Shown: positions 17,891-26,621, counted from the first letter of the stretch. The stretch is DNA of 64,000 bases from Alistipes sp. (GCA_017520545.1 JAFXFM010000004.1:1-64000), one strand, 5' to 3'. Program-made: numbers and translations. Notes: a model not told the origin generated them from the sequence alone.

Positions 17891-17931
17891 CACTGCAAGC
17901 CGACCTAAAAATTTTTAGTCGGCTTGTGGTG
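17891..17931 (+). terminator. Hairpin between the surface lipoprotein and protease genes
   Basis: Arms CAAGCCGAC-C-TAAAAA and TTTTTAGTCGGCTTG pair with one bulged C and can extend by CAC/GTG. No T-run follows the full stem, so it may be a partial terminator, lowering protease expression relative to SusCD, or a 3' stabiliser. Confidence 0.6.
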
Positions 17932-17961
17932 TCTAAATAACAACTTAACACTTATTATTTT

Positions 17962-19953
17962 ATGTTTTCAGTTATAAAAAGATTCGGCTTAACCGCACTC
18001 GTAACATCAATGGTTGTCGGTTGCGTATCGTTTAACGAGGAGGATATCCCTGTTGGAGAGGTTCAAAACACCTCCGCAACAAAGATTATCAACTCGTCGC
18101 GCTCTGCCGAGGCTGGTAGCTTGCTGATTAAGTTCAACGAGCGTGCTGCCCTCGCATTCGAGAGCGCAAAGGCGAGCGCAGATGTAGTAACCCGTTCGGG
18201 CATCGAGCCATTAAACGCTGCACTACACGAAATTGGAGCAACCACCGTTGAGCGTCTTTTTCCGATAAATCCGAAGTTCGAGGAGCGCACCCGTAAAGCG
18301 GGCTTGCACCGCTGGTACGTAGTTCGTTTCGACAGTAGCGAGCAACTCGAAAAGGCGGCAAAGGCTTTGGCTGAGGTTGAGGAGGTAACAATCGTTCAAT
18401 ACAACTCTATTCTGTCGCAGCAGCCTTCGGCTGTTGTGCCTGCTGACATTGCCCCAACAACACGCCTTACTGTGGATAAGGTAAATGACCCTGGCTTTGC
18501 CGATCAGTGGCACTATTACAACACCGGCTCGGGCATTCACGAGAAGCAAGTTGCTGGTGCTGACGTAAATGTGAAGGAGGCTTGGAAATATACCACAGGC
18601 GATCCTTCGATTATCGTAGCGGTAATTGACGAGGGTGTCGATTACACTCACGAGGATTTGGCCGCGAATATGTGGGTAAATAAGGGCGAGATTCCGAACA
18701 ACGGTAAGGACGACGACGGCAATGGCTACATTGACGATGTTTATGGCTACAACCACCAATCTGCCGACGGCAAAATCAGTTGGGCAGAGAAGGGCGATTC
18801 GGGCCACGGAACACACGTTGCAGGTACTATCGCTGCGGTAAACAATAATGGAACAGGCGTTTGCGGTATTGCAGGTGGCGACGGCTCGGGCAATGGCGTA
18901 AAGATTATGTCGTCGCAGTTGTTCAGCGGCAAAAGCAAAGGTAATGCCGAGGTTAGCGCACGTGCCTTCAAATATGCTGCCGACAATGGTGCTGTAATTG
19001 CGCAGTGTTCGTGGGGCTACGATGGTGGTACAATGACGAGCGACAAGGATTTCAAGTTGCGTGCAGGTGCCGAGTACGACGGTATTCTCTACTTCCAGAG
19101 CGTAAAGAATAGCGATGTCTTGGACGGAGGTTTGGTTATCTTCGCTGCCGGCAACGACTCGCTCTATATGTCGGGCTACCCTGCCGCTTACCGCGATTTT
19201 ATCTCGGTGGCTTCGACCGCTTGCAACGGAATGCCTGCATACTACACCAACTACGGTCCGGGCACAAATATCTCGGCTCCGGGTGGCGATATGAAGAATC
19301 ACGGCGACAAGGGTGGCGTACTCTCTACCCTTCCAAACGAGATTGCTCGTAGCGGCTACGGCTATATGCAGGGTACTTCGATGGCGTGTCCTCACGCTTC
19401 GGGTGTAGCGGCTCTCGGTTTGTCGTACGCCAAGAAGTTGGGCAAGAAGTTCTCGTTGGAGGAGTTTACAGCAATGTTCCTTCTCTCGACCAACAACATC
19501 GACAACACGATGAAGAACTATGTAGAGGAGAAATACTACGATGTTTATGCCGGCAAGATGGGCTCGGGAAGCATCGACGCATTGCGTATGATTATGAATG
19601 TGGAGGGCACTCCTTGCGTCAATCTTCCGAAGGGACAACTCGCAATGATTGACCTGCGCCCATACTTTGGCGACGGAACGCTCGATGTTACAATTATGAA
19701 CAACACAACCGACTCCTCACTGATTATTTCTGACGAGGATAAGGAGCGCTTAGGCATCACGAATGGCCCACGTATCAACAACGGCAAGTTGATTATCACT
19801 TGCGAGAAGAGCGGACACGCCATAATCAACGTTTCGTGCGTTGTAGGTGGCAAAGAGGCCGGCTCGGACGACTCGATGGGTGGCCGTGTTACCACCAAGC
19901 GTTTGGCAATAATCGTGCGTGATGGCCACGCCACAAACGGAGGTTGGATGTAA
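17962..19953 (+). CDS. Subtilisin-like (S8) serine protease lipoprotein
   Basis: A 663-aa lipoprotein (lipobox VVGC, Cys21). A prodomain-like region (about 50-150) precedes the S8 domain. The catalytic triad is intact: Asp223 in VAVIDEGVDYTHEDL, His282 in GHGTHVAGTI, and Ser473 in GTSMACPHASGVAAL. The oxyanion Asn398 is in FAAGND. A calcium-binding-like DDDGNGYIDD loop lies near 249-259. A C-terminal beta domain of about 100 residues follows. It would degrade proteins at the cell surface or in the periplasm, feeding the SusCD pair encoded upstream. RagAB-like peptide uptake is the nearest known precedent. Confidence 0.93.
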   Translation: MFSVIKRFGLTALVTSMVVGCVSFNEEDIPVGEVQNTSATKIINSSRSAEAGSLLIKFNERAALAFESAKASADVVTRSGIEPLNAALHEIGATTVERLFPINPKFEERTRKAGLHRWYVVRFDSSEQLEKAAKALAEVEEVTIVQYNSILSQQPSAVVPADIAPTTRLTVDKVNDPGFADQWHYYNTGSGIHEKQVAGADVNVKEAWKYTTGDPSIIVAVIDEGVDYTHEDLAANMWVNKGEIPNNGKDDDGNGYIDDVYGYNHQSADGKISWAEKGDSGHGTHVAGTIAAVNNNGTGVCGIAGGDGSGNGVKIMSSQLFSGKSKGNAEVSARAFKYAADNGAVIAQCSWGYDGGTMTSDKDFKLRAGAEYDGILYFQSVKNSDVLDGGLVIFAAGNDSLYMSGYPAAYRDFISVASTACNGMPAYYTNYGPGTNISAPGGDMKNHGDKGGVLSTLPNEIARSGYGYMQGTSMACPHASGVAALGLSYAKKLGKKFSLEEFTAMFLLSTNNIDNTMKNYVEEKYYDVYAGKMGSGSIDALRMIMNVEGTPCVNLPKGQLAMIDLRPYFGDGTLDVTIMNNTTDSSLIISDEDKERLGITNGPRINNGKLIITCEKSGHAIINVSCVVGGKEAGSDDSMGGRVTTKRLAIIVRDGHATNGGWM

Positions 19954-19970
19954 AGAAGGAGGCAACGACT

Positions 19971-20462
19971 ATGAAAATTTCAAAAATAGTTTTAGCAGTT
20001 TTGGCTATGTGCGCTATCGTAGCGTGCAATCCCGACAATGGCGATGGTGGTAACAGTGGTGGTAACACCGAAACTTGGAGCGACAGTGGCTCGCACGTGG
20101 GCGATTGGGCTTTGACCGAATGGAACGGCACAACCGACCTCTCGCTGGGTGTCTATTTGAGCCTCAACGAGGATAACACCTTTGTACTCTATCAACACTT
20201 TTCCGACGTGTTGTGGGAGAAGTACGAGGGTACTTACACCCTCTCGGGCAACACCCTTTCAGGTGTCTATTCCGATGGAGTGAAGTGGGCTGACTATACC
20301 ATTAAATATAATAATGGCGAGAAGAAACAGATTAAACTCACCCGTAAGAGCGACGCGGAGGATGTAAGCATCTACACCGCAACCGATATCCCGGCCGAGG
20401 TTGTAGATAACGCTACCGCCCCTGCGGCAGTTCGTTCTACCGAGAGAAAACGCTTCTTGTAG
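19971..20462 (+). CDS. Small lipocalin-like lipoprotein
   Basis: A 163-aa lipoprotein (lipobox IVACN, Cys19). The mature part has the pattern VGDWALTEWNG ... LSLNEDNTFVLYQ ... YEGTYTLSGNTLSG, characteristic of lipocalin-like small beta-barrels in Bacteroidota (a W at the first strand, then NTF, then GTY...L.GN.L). The ATG at 19971 is preferred because it follows AAGGAGG and gives a proper lipobox. It is the last gene of the SusCD-protease locus, 17 bp after the protease. Binding or inhibition roles are possible; no catalytic residues are seen. Confidence 0.75.
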   Translation: MKISKIVLAVLAMCAIVACNPDNGDGGNSGGNTETWSDSGSHVGDWALTEWNGTTDLSLGVYLSLNEDNTFVLYQHFSDVLWEKYEGTYTLSGNTLSGVYSDGVKWADYTIKYNNGEKKQIKLTRKSDAEDVSIYTATDIPAEVVDNATAPAAVRSTERKRFL

Positions 20463-20482
20463 GAGAGGCGTACATATACACA

Positions 20483-20512
20483 AGATAGGGGCGAGAAAAC
20501 TCGCCCCTATCT
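20483..20512. terminator. Bidirectional terminator between the SusCD locus and ssb
   Basis: Perfect 13-bp stem AGATAGGGGCGAG/CTCGCCCCTATCT with an AAAA loop, between convergent genes. A short T-rich tract (TTTGTCT) follows on the plus strand. Confidence 0.8.
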
Positions 20513-20532
20513 TTGTCTAATATCCCACGCGT

Positions 20533-20997
20533 TTAGAACGGAAGGTCGTCCGCGTCATTCTGTGGAACAGACACAGGTTGTGGCACCGGAGTTGGAGCCA
20601 CTTGCGGTGCAGGTTGTGGCTGCGGTGCGGCATAATCCGGCGAAGTGGCAGTCGTTGGCTGTGCATCGCTACGACGACCGAGCAACTTCATATCGGTTGC
20701 TACAATCTCGGTGGTGTAACGCTTCTGATTATCCTTATCGGTCCACTCACGAGTGCGCAACGAACCCTCTACGTATATCTGACTGCCCTTGTGAACATAC
20801 TTATCCACTACGTCTGCCAAGCCTCGCCACAGCGTTACGGTGTGCCACTCGGTCAGCTCTTTTGTTTCGTTTGTCTGGCGGTCGGTATATCGCTCTGTTG
20901 TCGCCAAGCGCAGACGAGCAACCTTCACCCCCGACTCCAATGCTCGAACCTCGGGGTCAAGTCCGACATTTCCTACTAAAATAACCTTATTAATCAT
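20533..20997 (-). CDS. ssb: Single-stranded DNA-binding protein
   Basis: A 154-aa SSB with an N-terminal OB fold (MINKVILVGNVGLDPEVRAL, WHTVTLWRGLADVVDKYV, QIYVEGSLRTREW) and a Pro/Gln/Ala-rich tail ending NDADDLPF, the acidic tip that recruits partner proteins. It protects single-stranded DNA in replication and repair. It starts 12 bp after pnp and ends the lpxK-pnp-ssb operon. Confidence 0.95.
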   Translation of the reverse strand: MINKVILVGNVGLDPEVRALESGVKVARLRLATTERYTDRQTNETKELTEWHTVTLWRGLADVVDKYVHKGSQIYVEGSLRTREWTDKDNQKRYTTEIVATDMKLLGRRSDAQPTTATSPDYAAPQPQPAPQVAPTPVPQPVSVPQNDADDLPF

Positions 20998-21009
20998 ATT
21001 TTTTCTCTG

Positions 21010-21813
21010 TTATAACTCTCTAATCAACTCGGTAAAGAGGCGGGCCATACTCTCACCAGCCTTCTTGCCCTGCTTCTGAACATCCTCGTGGTCGCCCTTC
21101 TCGTCGCTCAATCCGCAATTTGTAACCACCGACACACCAAAGCAAGGAACTCCCATATGACGTGCTACGATAACCTCCGGCACAGTGGACATACCTACGG
21201 CATCGCCACCTATGGCCTTGAAGTAGCGATACTCTGCCTGTGTCTCGAAGGTAGGACCCGTAGTGCCTACATAGACACCATACTGCAACTTAATGTGCTC
21301 ACGCTCGGCAATGGCTGTCGCCTTGTTGCGAATGGCGTGGCTGTAGCAGTCGTGCATATCGGGAAAGCGAGGTCCGAACTCCTCCATATTTGGTCCGATA
21401 AGCGGATTAGGCAGAAGGTTGATATGGTCGGTGATAATCATCAAATCGCCCACACAGAACGAGGTGTTGATACCTCCGGCAGCATTCGATACAAAGAGGT
21501 ACTTTATGCCGAGCAACGCCATAACGCGTACCGGGAAGGTAACCTGCTTCATAGTGTAACCCTCGTAGTAGTGGAAGCGACCCTGCATTGCCACAACCTT
21601 ACGACCTGCCACTGTACCGAAAATCAAACAACCCTTATGTCCCTCGACGGTCGAGACGGGCATCTCGGGGATATCCTTATACTCCAAACGGTACTCCACG
21701 TTGATGCTATCAACAAAGCCACCCAAACCTGTACCGAGAATTATACCAACCTCAGGATCGAAACTATTTGTAGCCTCCCGAATTGCCTGACAAGCCCTTA
21801 ATATGCTTTTCAT
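21010..21813 (-). CDS. Purine nucleoside phosphorylase I (inosine/guanosine type)
   Basis: A 267-aa cytoplasmic enzyme that cleaves purine nucleosides with phosphate. Motifs seen are GIILGTGLGGF, MQGRFHYYEGYTMKQVTFPV, FVSNAAGGIN and MSTVPEVIVARHMGVPCFGV, all typical of the trimeric (mammalian-like) PNP family. The start at 21813 overlaps the end of lpxK by 50 bp. This start is kept because PNP proteins normally carry about 20 residues before GIILGTG. Confidence 0.92.
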   Translation of the reverse strand: MKSILRACQAIREATNSFDPEVGIILGTGLGGFVDSINVEYRLEYKDIPEMPVSTVEGHKGCLIFGTVAGRKVVAMQGRFHYYEGYTMKQVTFPVRVMALLGIKYLFVSNAAGGINTSFCVGDLMIITDHINLLPNPLIGPNMEEFGPRFPDMHDCYSHAIRNKATAIAEREHIKLQYGVYVGTTGPTFETQAEYRYFKAIGGDAVGMSTVPEVIVARHMGVPCFGVSVVTNCGLSDEKGDHEDVQKQGKKAGESMARLFTELIREL

Positions 21814-22852
21814 TGTCCCTGTTCTTTATATCGTTATCAATGTTGTCGAATAGCTCCATACGGCTATTGCCCACGAAGCACATCGTTATCTTTTCGTAGA
21901 ATATCTTTGAGCGCAAGTCTGCCGTTACAGCCTCGCTATTAGCCAACTTCACAGCGTCCTTCTCGGTTGTCATAATCACCGCTCCTGGGTGTCTTTCGAG
22001 GAGGTGTATCATACGCTTCAAATCGCTCATACGATAGGAGTGATGATCCTCCAAATCCATCGTTGCAACGACCCTATATCGCTGTTTCAAATCGCGATTA
22101 AAGGCGTCGTTATCGCCGAGTCCTGACATTGCAATAACCGGTGCGCCCAATGTAACCGTAGACTTAACACCTGCAAAAACCGAGCAAGGCTCAGAGCGTT
22201 GCATACGAGAGAAGTATATCTCCTGCGAAGGCTTCTCAATCAACCACATACGCTTCTCGCGCATATCGATCGGCTTCATAGTCTCGGGACACTTCGTAAC
22301 GATAAAGTAGTGAGCCCTATACAAAGATGAGATAGTGTCGCGCAACTGACCATAAGGGAGCAGGTGGTCGCGTTCAACAGGACGGTTGTAATCGACTATG
22401 ATGATATTCACCAACGGATCGACGTAGCGGTGCTGGAAGCCGTCGTCCATAATAATCATATTGACCTCAGGGAACTCCTCCTGAATACGACGAACGGCAA
22501 ATGCACGCTTCTCGCACACAACCACTCTCACATTCGGGAATTTGAGCTTTATCTGCAACGGCTCATCGCCCACCTCGCGATAGTTATCGGTGGTTTTGAC
22601 CTCGCGATAACCCTTGGTTATACGTCCATAGCCACGCGATAGAACGGCAACGTGATAGGTTTCGGAGTAGTGTTCCACAAGCATCTCTACGGCAGGAGTT
22701 TTGCCCGTTCCACCAACTGTGATATTGCCTACGCAGATAATCGGAATATCGAACCTCTCACTGCGAAGAATGCCGATATCAAAGAGCAGGTGGCGCAACT
22801 TTATGGCTGCACCATAGAAAAATGACGCTATTTTGAGTAACACATCTCTCAT
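21764..22852 (-). CDS. lpxK: Tetraacyldisaccharide 4'-kinase
   Basis: A 362-aa inner-membrane-associated kinase that phosphorylates the 4' position of the lipid A precursor. A Walker A loop is seen in VGNITVGGTGKTPAVEML. Family motifs SRGYGR, GDEPLQIK and MDDGFQHRYV follow, and DHHSYRMSDL is near residue 260. An N-terminal hydrophobic helix is present. It shows that the organism makes lipid A. First gene of the lpxK-pnp-ssb operon, divergent from the M23 peptidase gene. Confidence 0.94.
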   Translation of the reverse strand: MRDVLLKIASFFYGAAIKLRHLLFDIGILRSERFDIPIICVGNITVGGTGKTPAVEMLVEHYSETYHVAVLSRGYGRITKGYREVKTTDNYREVGDEPLQIKLKFPNVRVVVCEKRAFAVRRIQEEFPEVNMIIMDDGFQHRYVDPLVNIIIVDYNRPVERDHLLPYGQLRDTISSLYRAHYFIVTKCPETMKPIDMREKRMWLIEKPSQEIYFSRMQRSEPCSVFAGVKSTVTLGAPVIAMSGLGDNDAFNRDLKQRYRVVATMDLEDHHSYRMSDLKRMIHLLERHPGAVIMTTEKDAVKLANSEAVTADLRSKIFYEKITMCFVGNSRMELFDNIDNDIKNRDNEKHIKGLSGNSGGYK

Positions 22853-22948
22853 AACACTCCTCCCTGCATATTATAATCCAACCAAAGATATAACAAATTA
22901 TTAAATCTTCCAATTTTTTGGGTGATATTTTTCAATTATTTATGGATA

Positions 22949-22982
22949 TTTGATGATTTCTGTGATTTTTTTTATAATTTTG
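22949..22982 (+). promoter_or_regulatory. Promoter of the M23 peptidase operon
   Basis: TTTG at 22949-22952 and TAATTTTG at 22975-22982 lie 22 nt apart. The ATG at 22988 comes only 5 nt later, so the transcript would be leaderless or nearly so. Confidence 0.55.
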
Positions 22983-22987
22983 CCAAT

Positions 22988-24259
22988 ATGAAAAAGTTTA
23001 TCTACCCCCTAATCGCAGTTGTCGCTATACTGCCGTTGCTCACCTCTTGCGGATCGAAAGAGGAGAAGCAGCAACAAGAAGTTGAGCCTGTTATCGAAGA
23101 GGTTAAGGAGCCTACCATCGTCTTCGGCATCGTTGCCGACGACTACACCCTCGAGAATAAAGAGGTGAAGAGCGGAGAGTCGTGGAGCACCATTCTCGAC
23201 GGCTATGGCATTGGCGTACGAAAGGTTTTGCGCCTCGAAACACTCGCAAAAGATATCTGTCCGCTCAACAAAATCAGAGCCGGTAACAAATACACAGCAT
23301 TCACCCGTCAGGATTCAGTTGCGACACACCTTGACCACCTCGTATACGAGAAGGATCGAGTAAATTACGTAGTATTCTCGTTCTTGGGCGACTCGGTGGC
23401 CATTCGCGAAGGCAAGCACAATATCACTGTTCGCCGTACAAAGAGCACCGCTACCATCAAGTCGTCGCTATGGGGTGCAATTATGAGTGCAAAACTACCA
23501 TACGCTCTTGCAGCCGAGATGGAGGATATATACGAGTGGACCATCGACTTCTTTGGTATTCAGGAGGGCGACACCTTCACCGTCATCTATGACGAGAAGT
23601 TCATCGACACAGTTTCGATTGGTATCGGTCGCATCTGGGGTGCAAAATTCACCCATCGCAAGAAGGATATCTACGCAATACCTTTCGCACAGAACGGCAA
23701 ATTGCAGTATTGGGAGAAGGACGGTTCTTCACTTCGCAAGCAGCTCTTGAAGGCTCCGTTGAAATTCACCCGTATATCATCGGGCTACACTAACGCTCGA
23801 CTCCACCCCGTACTCAGAGTCTATCGCCCTCACCACGGTATCGACTACGCTGCACCTGCCGGTACTCCGGTACGTTCAGTGGCCGACGGAGTTGTCATAA
23901 AGAAGGGCTACAGCGGTGGTGCGGGTCATATGGTGAAGATTAAGCACTCGGGCGACCTCGTTTCGGGATATCTCCATTTGAGCAAGTATGGCAAGGGCAT
24001 TGAGAATGGCGCACGAGTATCACAGGGTCAGATTATCGGATACGTGGGCAGTACAGGTCGTTCGACAGGTCCACACCTCGACTTCCGTTTGTGGAGAGCA
24101 GGCAAGCCTATCAACCCTGCAAACGTAACGCAGAATCCGTCGGAGCCTATCAGCAAAAAGCAGCGTGATAAGTTCAACGCTATCAGGGATCGTGTAACCG
24201 CAGAGTTGGAGGGTGCCGTTCCCGATTCGGTAAAGGTTACAAACGCCGATCTCTTCTAA
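22988..24259 (+). CDS. M23-family peptidoglycan endopeptidase lipoprotein
   Basis: A 423-aa lipoprotein (lipobox LLTSC, Cys21) with a C-terminal LytM/M23 domain that would cut peptidoglycan cross-links in the periplasm. His282-xxx-Asp286 (HHGID) gives two zinc ligands. The second motif is His363-Leu-Asp365 (GPHLDF), where the classical form is HxH. The same HLD form is, as far as I recall, common in Bacteroidota members, so activity is still likely. A beta-rich middle domain (70-260) precedes it. The 22988 ATG gives a proper lipoprotein signal; an upstream in-frame ATG at 22922 adds a non-signal extension. First gene of the operon with the YhbP-like protein and ispD. Confidence 0.9.
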   Translation: MKKFIYPLIAVVAILPLLTSCGSKEEKQQQEVEPVIEEVKEPTIVFGIVADDYTLENKEVKSGESWSTILDGYGIGVRKVLRLETLAKDICPLNKIRAGNKYTAFTRQDSVATHLDHLVYEKDRVNYVVFSFLGDSVAIREGKHNITVRRTKSTATIKSSLWGAIMSAKLPYALAAEMEDIYEWTIDFFGIQEGDTFTVIYDEKFIDTVSIGIGRIWGAKFTHRKKDIYAIPFAQNGKLQYWEKDGSSLRKQLLKAPLKFTRISSGYTNARLHPVLRVYRPHHGIDYAAPAGTPVRSVADGVVIKKGYSGGAGHMVKIKHSGDLVSGYLHLSKYGKGIENGARVSQGQIIGYVGSTGRSTGPHLDFRLWRAGKPINPANVTQNPSEPISKKQRDKFNAIRDRVTAELEGAVPDSVKVTNADLF

Positions 24260-24266
24260 TCAGAAA

Positions 24267-24683
24267 ATGGTCGATAAGCGCATCGTTGATTTCATAAAGC
24301 GCCACCACGTTCTCACACTTGCCACCGTTTCGGGCAAGGGAGAGCCCTATTGTGCCGCCTGCTTCTACGCATACGACAAGGAGCGCAACCGCCTCGTCTT
24401 CACTTCGGACGACACGACTTGCCACGCCCAGCAGATGATGGAGAATGCAGCCGTAGCGTGCGGTATAACGCTCGAAACACGTGTCGTGGGTAAGGTTCAG
24501 GGTGCACAGATTTGCGGTATTGCCGGACGAGGCGACGAGAGCGACAAGAGAATTTACATCAAACGATTCCCCTACGCAGCAGTTGCTCCACTAAATATAT
24601 GGGCAGTGGAGCCTACATTTATAAAATTGACCGATAATACGCTCGGTTTTGGTAAAAAGTTGATATGGAAGAGCCAAGAGTAG
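24267..24683 (+). CDS. YhbP/UPF0306-family FMN-binding split-barrel protein
   Basis: A 138-aa protein of the pyridoxamine-phosphate-oxidase-like flavin split-barrel fold. The match to the YhbP group is clear in HVLTLATVSGKGEPYCAACF near the start and KLTDNTLGFGKKLIW at the end. The biochemical role is not established; flavin or haem-related redox roles are proposed for relatives. It starts 7 bp after the M23 gene and its end overlaps ispD by 19 bp, so it is translated from the same message. Confidence 0.85.
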   Translation: MVDKRIVDFIKRHHVLTLATVSGKGEPYCAACFYAYDKERNRLVFTSDDTTCHAQQMMENAAVACGITLETRVVGKVQGAQICGIAGRGDESDKRIYIKRFPYAAVAPLNIWAVEPTFIKLTDNTLGFGKKLIWKSQE

Positions 24684-25366
24684 GTGTAATAATCGTTGCC
24701 GGAGGTAGCGGCAAACGTATGGGTGGAGCCCTCCCGAAGCAGTTCTCGTTGGTGGGTGGCGAGCCAATTTTGGCACGCACCATAAACGCCTTTCGCAAGG
24801 CACTACCCACCTCACGCATTGTCGTTGTTCTACCAGCTGAATACATCGAATTTTGGAAGAACTTTTCGGCTCGTTTCGATGTGGCAAAACACTCCATAGT
24901 CGAGGGTGGCAAGGAGCGTTTCCACTCCGTTCGAAATGGCATTGCAGCACTGAGCGATGCCGTAGATTTGATAGCCGTACAAGATGGTGTACGCCCATTT
25001 GCGTCGAAGGAGATGATTCTCCGAGCGGTGGCTTGTGCTGCCGAGAAAGGCTCGGCAATACCGGTAGTTAAAGCTGTCGATTCATACCGCACCATCGAGG
25101 GCGAGGAGTCGCGCATAACAGACCGCACACTGCTCCGCATTGTACAGACTCCACAGATATTCTCGGCACCTATTCTGCGTGCCGCCTACGACACCGATTT
25201 CCGTAGTGAATTTACCGACGACGCATCGGTTGTAGAGTACTCGGGAGAGTGCGTTTCGCTCTGCGAGGGGGAGTATACAAATATAAAAATCACAACCCCT
25301 ACGGATATGGTTTTTGCCGAAGCGATTGTTTCAAATCTCGGCGAAAATAACAACAACGAAGAATAA
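24665..25366 (+). CDS. ispD: 2-C-methyl-D-erythritol 4-phosphate cytidylyltransferase
   Basis: A 233-aa enzyme of the MEP isoprenoid pathway, forming CDP-ME from MEP and CTP. It has the nucleotide-binding start VIVAGGSGKRMGGALPKQF, the VQDGVRPFASKEMI block, and RIVQTPQIFSAPIL and TDDASVVE near the C-terminus. It overlaps the YhbP-like gene by 19 bp. ispG of the same pathway is at 61253. Confidence 0.95.
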   Translation: MEEPRVGVIIVAGGSGKRMGGALPKQFSLVGGEPILARTINAFRKALPTSRIVVVLPAEYIEFWKNFSARFDVAKHSIVEGGKERFHSVRNGIAALSDAVDLIAVQDGVRPFASKEMILRAVACAAEKGSAIPVVKAVDSYRTIEGEESRITDRTLLRIVQTPQIFSAPILRAAYDTDFRSEFTDDASVVEYSGECVSLCEGEYTNIKITTPTDMVFAEAIVSNLGENNNNEE

Positions 25367-25410
25367 AAAACTAAAAGTTTTCCGCTTTACGTTTTCAGAT
25401 TTCCGTTTTT
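25367..25410. repeat. Dispersed AAAGTTTTCCG-type repeat
   Basis: ACTAAAAGTTTTCCGCTTTACG and further TTCCGTTTTT words make this a short copy of the dispersed family also seen at 250-290, 10055-10125, 50380-50425 and 54445-54650. Confidence 0.65.
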
Positions 25411-25415
25411 ATTCG

Positions 25416-25423
25416 TATCTTTG
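25416..25423 (+). promoter_or_regulatory. -7 box TATCTTTG of galK
   Basis: Matches TAnnTTTG, about 42 nt upstream of the galK start. Confidence 0.6.
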
Positions 25424-25465
25424 AGAGATTGAAAAAACCTAAACACACTAAATACTTTTTAAATT

Positions 25466-26602
25466 ATGGACATTAATTTGGTAAAAAAGGCATTTGCCGA
25501 CCATTTCGAGGGCAAGTGCGGCGTTTATGCTTCGCCGGGTCGTATTAACCTTATCGGTGAGCACACCGACTACAATGGTGGTTTCGTATTTCCGGGTGCA
25601 GTAGATTGCGGAATCGTTGCTGCAATTCTCCCTAATGGTCTCGACAAGGTTCGTGCCTACTCTATCGATATGAACGAGTTGGCAGAGTTCGGTCTTAACG
25701 AGGAGGACGCTCCACAGCAGGGCTGGGCAAAGTATATTTTCGGTGTATGCCGCGAGATGGCAAAGTTGGGCGTTGAGGTTAAGGGCTTTGATTGCGCATT
25801 CGCAGGTGATGTACCTCTCGGAGCAGGTATGTCGTCGTCGGCAGCATTGGAGAGCACATTCGCTTATGCTATCAACGATATGTTTGCCGATAACAAAATC
25901 GACAAGTTCGCCTTGGCAAAGGTTGGTCAGATGACCGAGCACCACTACGTAGGTGTAAATTGCGGTATTATGGACCAGTTCGCATCGGTATTCGGCAAGA
26001 AGGGTAACCTTATGCGTCTCGACTGCCGTTCGATGGAGTTCGAGTACTTCCCATTCGACCCACAGGGTTACAAATTGTTGCTCGTGAACTCGGTTGTAAA
26101 GCACGAGTTGGTTGATTCGCCATACAACAAGCGTCGCGAGTCGTGCGAGCGCGTAGCAAAGGTTCTCGGTGTTGAGACTTTGCGCGATGCAGAGTTCGAG
26201 GATTTGGAGCGCGTAAAGGGTGAAATCTCGGAGGAGGACTACAAGCGTGCAAAGTATGTTATTGGCGAGAAGCAGCGCGTACTCGACGTTTGCGATGCGC
26301 TTATTAAGGGCGACTACGAGACCGTAGGTCAGCGTATGTACCAAACCCACTGGGGTATGTCGAAGGACTACGAGGTATCGTGCGAGGAGTTGGACTTCTT
26401 GGCTGAGTTGGCAGAGAAGTGCGGCGTAACAGGTTCGCGTATTATGGGTGGCGGCTTTGGCGGTTGTACCATCAACCTCGTTAAGGAGGAGTTGTACGAC
26501 AACTTCGTTGCTACTGCAAAGAGGGAGTTCGCCGCAAAGTATGGCCACGAGCCAAAGATCTACGATGTAGTAATCTCGGACGGCGCACGTCGTTTGGAGT
26601 AA
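25466..26602 (+). CDS. galK: Galactokinase
   Basis: A 378-aa GHMP kinase that phosphorylates galactose at C1. The galactokinase signature GRINLIGEHTDYNGGFVFP lies near residue 25, the ATP-loop GAGMSSSAALE near 120, and the third GHMP motif GSRIMGGGFGGCTINLV near the C-terminus. The length is normal. The gene is monocistronic with its own terminator; no galT or galE is adjacent. Confidence 0.95.
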   Translation: MDINLVKKAFADHFEGKCGVYASPGRINLIGEHTDYNGGFVFPGAVDCGIVAAILPNGLDKVRAYSIDMNELAEFGLNEEDAPQQGWAKYIFGVCREMAKLGVEVKGFDCAFAGDVPLGAGMSSSAALESTFAYAINDMFADNKIDKFALAKVGQMTEHHYVGVNCGIMDQFASVFGKKGNLMRLDCRSMEFEYFPFDPQGYKLLLVNSVVKHELVDSPYNKRRESCERVAKVLGVETLRDAEFEDLERVKGEISEEDYKRAKYVIGEKQRVLDVCDALIKGDYETVGQRMYQTHWGMSKDYEVSCEELDFLAELAEKCGVTGSRIMGGGFGGCTINLVKEELYDNFVATAKREFAAKYGHEPKIYDVVISDGARRLE

Positions 26603-26621
26603 CAGATACTACCAACAAGAG

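Noticed and set aside
10749-17898. Two antisense ORFs of 1112 and 1266 codons opposite the SusC, SusD and surface lipoprotein genes, plus a 471-codon one opposite the protease
   Set aside because: They lack family motifs, have odd composition (rich in V, R, T, C), and are explained by codon bias of well-recognised sense genes.
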